A stretch of DNA of 46,671 nt from Candidatus Methylomirabilis sp. (GTDB taxonomy: Bacteria; DYJV01). Of the stretch, positions 45,400 through 46,671 are shown in pieces; positions within the stretch are counted from its first letter, which is position 1, and each line of letters begins with the position of its first letter. The translations under genes were made by a program, and so were the position numbers. The stretch spans positions 1-46,671 of the forward strand of contig DYJV01000010.1 of NCBI GenBank assembly GCA_020722945.1, written 5' to 3'. The notes beneath the pieces are model-generated. The model had not been told where the DNA came from, made no database searches, and saw only the letters and a program-made list of their open reading frames with translations.

Positions 45400-46671
45400 A
45401 TGAAACTAAAAACTCTTCCAATAGGTCAATCTTCATTTGAAAGAATTATTAAAGAAAATAAAATCTATGTTGACAAAACAAGGCTTCTTTACAATCTGAT
45501 AACAGAAGGAGAGTTTTACTTCCTCTCCCGTCCCAGACGATTTGGCAAATCTTTACTTGTTTCCACACTCAAAAATATATTTTTTGGCAATCGAGAGCTT
45601 TTTAAAAATCTCTGGATCGACTCATCAGATTACACTTGGGAGAAGCACCCTGTAATCTTGATAGATTTTAATGAAATAATATCAGAAACTCCTGATAAGT
45701 TAAAAAATGGGCTTTGTAGAACCCTTGACAAAATTGCATCCGAGTATGGGATTGAGCTAAAAGATAAAGAGTTTAAATACAAATTTGAAAGTTTGATAAC
45801 ATCCCTTGCAGATAAAACAGGCTCAAGTGTAGTAGTCCTCATTGATGAATACGATAAACCAATTATTACTCATCTTGGACTTGGTAAAGAGAGGCTTGAG
45901 ATTGCCAAGCAGAATAGGGAAATACTCAAATCTTTATTTGGCACACTAAAAGGTGAAAGTGTGATAAGAAATTTAAAATTTGTTCTACTCACAGGGGTGA
46001 GTAAGTTTTCAAAGGCGGGGGTATTTTCAGAGCTCAATAATCTCAGTGATATTACAATGAACCCCCAATATACTGAACTTCTTGGTATTACAAAAGATGA
46101 GCTTACAAACTATTTTTCAAGTTATATAAAAAGGCTTTCAGATGAATTTTCAATTACCGAAGATTCAATCGTAGAGAAGATTCTTGACTACTACAATGGA
46201 TATAGGTTTTCTGAAAAAAATTTAAAGGTTATAAATCCTTATTCATTACTATCTCTTTTTGATACTCGCTCTTTTAAAAATTACTGGTTTGAATCAGGCA
46301 CACCTACATTTCTTGTAGAGCTTATAAAGGAGAGAGATTTCTACGTTCCAAATGGGGAGAAACTATTTGTTAGAGAGGGTATATTTTCAAGTTATGAGCT
46401 TGACAATTTAGCTCCCGAATCACTCCTTTTTCAGACAGGCTACCTCACAATCAAAGACTACGACATAGAGACAGGGGAATACACACTCAGCTACCCTAAT
46501 AAAGAGGTGAAAACTTCATTCCTCGATGTCCTTTATCATAATCTTGTTCACTCTCAGGATAGAGAAAATAAATTTTTAAGACTCGGTAAATATTTGAGAG
46601 ATGGAGATGTTGAGGGTTTTATCGAGACAGCAAAGGGTATATTTGCTGGGATAGCTTACAGTGTTGGCTCA
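45400..46671 (+). CDS. AAA-ATPase-like / PD-(D/E)XK nuclease family protein (runs off the window)
   Basis: Open for 424 codons to the last base; the gene continues beyond. The N-terminal region matches the AAA-ATPase-like family (PF09820): LPIGQSSFERIIKEN, YVDKT, the P-loop variant SRPRRFGKSLLVSTL (about 44-58), Walker B VVLIDEYDKPI, LLTGVSKFSK, and the DYYNGYRFSE block. Full members are about 520 residues and end in a PD-(D/E)XK nuclease domain (DUF1703), which here would lie mostly outside. Such genes are often multicopy and look mobile; function is unproven. No clear Shine-Dalgarno sequence precedes the ATG. Confidence 0.85.
   Translation, partial: MKLKTLPIGQSSFERIIKENKIYVDKTRLLYNLITEGEFYFLSRPRRFGKSLLVSTLKNIFFGNRELFKNLWIDSSDYTWEKHPVILIDFNEIISETPDKLKNGLCRTLDKIASEYGIELKDKEFKYKFESLITSLADKTGSSVVVLIDEYDKPIITHLGLGKERLEIAKQNREILKSLFGTLKGESVIRNLKFVLLTGVSKFSKAGVFSELNNLSDITMNPQYTELLGITKDELTNYFSSYIKRLSDEFSITEDSIVEKILDYYNGYRFSEKNLKVINPYSLLSLFDTRSFKNYWFESGTPTFLVELIKERDFYVPNGEKLFVREGIFSSYELDNLAPESLLFQTGYLTIKDYDIETGEYTLSYPNKEVKTSFLDVLYHNLVHSQDRENKFLRLGKYLRDGDVEGFIETAKGIFAGIAYSVGS

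Overview
The window is AT-rich chromosomal DNA from a Gram-negative, probably anaerobic and motile bacterium. It encodes outer-membrane proteins, lipoproteins, a chemoreceptor, FlaG and multiheme cytochromes. The overall look is most compatible with the Deferribacterota (Deferribacter/Calditerrivibrio/Flexistipes type), but that is inference from gene content and composition, not a database match.

Layout. 1-5.2 kb (+): the tail of an unknown gene, then nnr (NAD(P)HX repair), tsaE, lysC (with a likely internal start for a beta subunit) and cimA. 5.2-8.9 kb (-): a cobalamin-riboswitch-controlled operon of a TonB-dependent receptor and an exported CbiK-type chelatase. 9-10.3 kb: a REP-like repeat and an L,D-transpeptidase. 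10.7-13.2 kb (+): an SGNH hydrolase, a PolX-family protein whose polymerase site looks dead while its PHP site looks intact, and a thiamine-binding-like small protein. 13.3-17 kb (-): an acyl-CoA gene cluster (acyl-CoA dehydrogenase, crotonase, KAS III-like protein, Cys-rich protein). 17.3-21.3 kb (-): a large chemoreceptor with a CZB zinc domain and an exported rhodanese behind a Fur-box-like site. 21.5-23.8 kb: engB and a CoA-disulfide-reductase-like flavoprotein. 24-32.9 kb (-): a tightly packed ten-gene run pyrR-pyrB-pyrC-carA-mtnP-hypothetical-sirtuin-thioesterase-surE-TPR/OGT-like glycosyltransferase. 33-36.5 kb: flaG with a sigma-28-like promoter, a second crotonase, repeat-bearing non-coding DNA, an MhpD-like hydratase, tRNA-Leu and an unknown membrane-anchored protein. 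36.9-37.5 kb (-): a lipoprotein.

The most striking part is about 37.7-44.5 kb (-), a block of clearly higher GC than its surroundings. It holds a three-gene porin-cytochrome conduit: an outer-membrane beta-barrel, a dodecaheme lipoprotein cytochrome, and a very large octaheme cytochrome. The octaheme gene is interrupted by one in-frame TGA. The signal peptide and first heme site lie before the TGA, seven heme sites lie after it in the same frame, there is no ribosome binding site for a restart, and a GC stem-loop of bacterial SECIS geometry follows 11 nt behind the TGA. I read it as a candidate selenocysteine-containing extracellular multiheme cytochrome for electron transfer across the outer membrane. 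A nonsense mutation is the main alternative.

The block ends close to a tRNA-Arg gene. The window closes with a second REP-like inverted repeat and the start of a truncated AAA-ATPase-like/PD-(D/E)XK family gene.
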